DNA from: Oxalobacteraceae bacterium
GTDB taxonomy: Bacteria > Pseudomonadota > Gammaproteobacteria > Burkholderiales > Burkholderiaceae_D
Length of the DNA stretch: 22,559 bases
Direction of reading: 5' to 3'
Assembly: GCA_027485535.1 (NCBI GenBank)
Contig: JAIXQV010000022.1
Coordinates: 1-22,559, forward strand
Below are positions 22,171 through 22,559 of the stretch, piece after piece. Within the stretch, counting starts at the first letter, position 1; each line of letters begins with the position of its first letter. The notes below the pieces were generated by a model. The model did not search any database and was not told the origin of the DNA. It saw only the letters and a list, made by a program, of their open reading frames with translations. The translations under genes and the position numbers were made by a program.

Positions 22171-22559
22171 AGTTAGCTTCGGGGTTTGAGGTTTCAGGTA
22201 AGTGTTTGACTAAAGCGTCTAGTAGATCCCAAGTGTATGTATCAATAGATGAAATGTCATCGCTTAAAAAAGATACATCTGGTGTACGGGATCCAGGGGC
22301 GAGTGCGTAACACGATTGCGCAATATCTTTTAAAGCGATCAAAAACTTTTTTGCCGAAACGAAGTTAATTGCTTCCATTTCATTTTTTTGCTTATTTTCA
22401 CCGAAGTTTAATTTAACGACTTTTAGAAAGTCGCTAAAATTCTGACGTAACTCGCGTTCACTAAGTTTGCCATTGCTTAGATTGCTCAAGGCTGCCGCTA
22501 ACTTGTCCGGCTTGGCCTGTCCTAGAGCCTGTGCCATGACCTGAAAAGCTTCTGGTTTA
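22169..22559 (-). CDS. Very AT-rich orphan protein, 5' end cut by window edge
   Basis: The frame is open to the right edge (KPEAFQV precedes the first in-window ATG at 22535-22537, which lacks a good ribosome site), so the gene probably continues outside. At least 122 residues are visible, mainly helical and charged (AQALGQAKPDKLAAALSNLS, ERELRQNFSDFLKVV, SAKKFLIALKDIAQSCY), ending PETSNPEAN. I do not recognise a family. GC is very low (16 of 60 at 22381-22440). It sits after the HIT pseudogene exactly as the first orphan gene sits after the intact HIT gene. No convincing sequence similarity between the two orphans is visible by eye. Confidence 0.65.
   Translation of the reverse strand, partial: KPEAFQVMAQALGQAKPDKLAAALSNLSNGKLSERELRQNFSDFLKVVKLNFGENKQKNEMEAINFVSAKKFLIALKDIAQSCYALAPGSRTPDVSFLSDDISSIDTYTWDLLDALVKHLPETSNPEAN

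Overview
The window reads as chromosomal DNA from a betaproteobacterium, probably of the order Burkholderiales. The evidence is the conserved order TPR protein - lolB - ispE - tRNA-Gln - prs - rplY - pth - ychF, the rapZ-hprK-ptsN cluster, a Burkholderia-type H-NS protein and a very large DUF3683/FAD/Fe-S oxidoreductase. Genus and species cannot be named from the sequence alone. Most genes are moderately GC-rich. The right end and the region upstream of the H-NS gene are clearly AT-rich (16 G+C in 60 bases at both 2041-2100 and 22381-22440, counted by hand).

Left part (1-8188). A minus-strand housekeeping block starts with the TPR protein and runs leftward through lolB, ispE, tRNA-Gln(UUG), prs, rplY and pth to ychF, which is cut by the left edge. 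It links isoprenoid precursor synthesis, PRPP synthesis, lipoprotein sorting and translation quality control. Between pth and ychF lie two extra genes: a plus-strand sugar-phosphate transferase with an altered catalytic dyad, and a minus-strand H-NS-like silencer with an AT-rich, palindrome-bearing upstream region.

Middle (8189-16266). mutM and mutY overlap by ATGA and form an oxidised-guanine repair operon. mutY contains an uninterrupted run of 16 T, in frame, which is the most striking feature of the window because one-base slippage would remove the enzyme. Convergent to it is a minus-strand cluster: a LON substrate-binding-domain protein, rapZ, hprK and ptsN, which control amino-sugar synthesis and the regulatory phosphotransferase branch. 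Then come ilvA and queF on the minus strand, and a divergent YqaA-family membrane protein.

Right part (16267-22559). A 1329-residue oxidoreductase combines DUF3683, FAD-binding, 4Fe-4S and CCG domains and is followed at 19 bases by a HIT-family gene. Beyond it the character changes. There is a low-GC orphan gene on the minus strand, then a frameshifted second copy of the HIT gene on the plus strand, then another very AT-rich minus-strand orphan that runs off the window. The layout 'HIT > < orphan' thus occurs twice, suggesting an old segmental duplication or an insertion hotspot beside the HIT gene. No rRNA, CRISPR array, transposase or integrase was seen.
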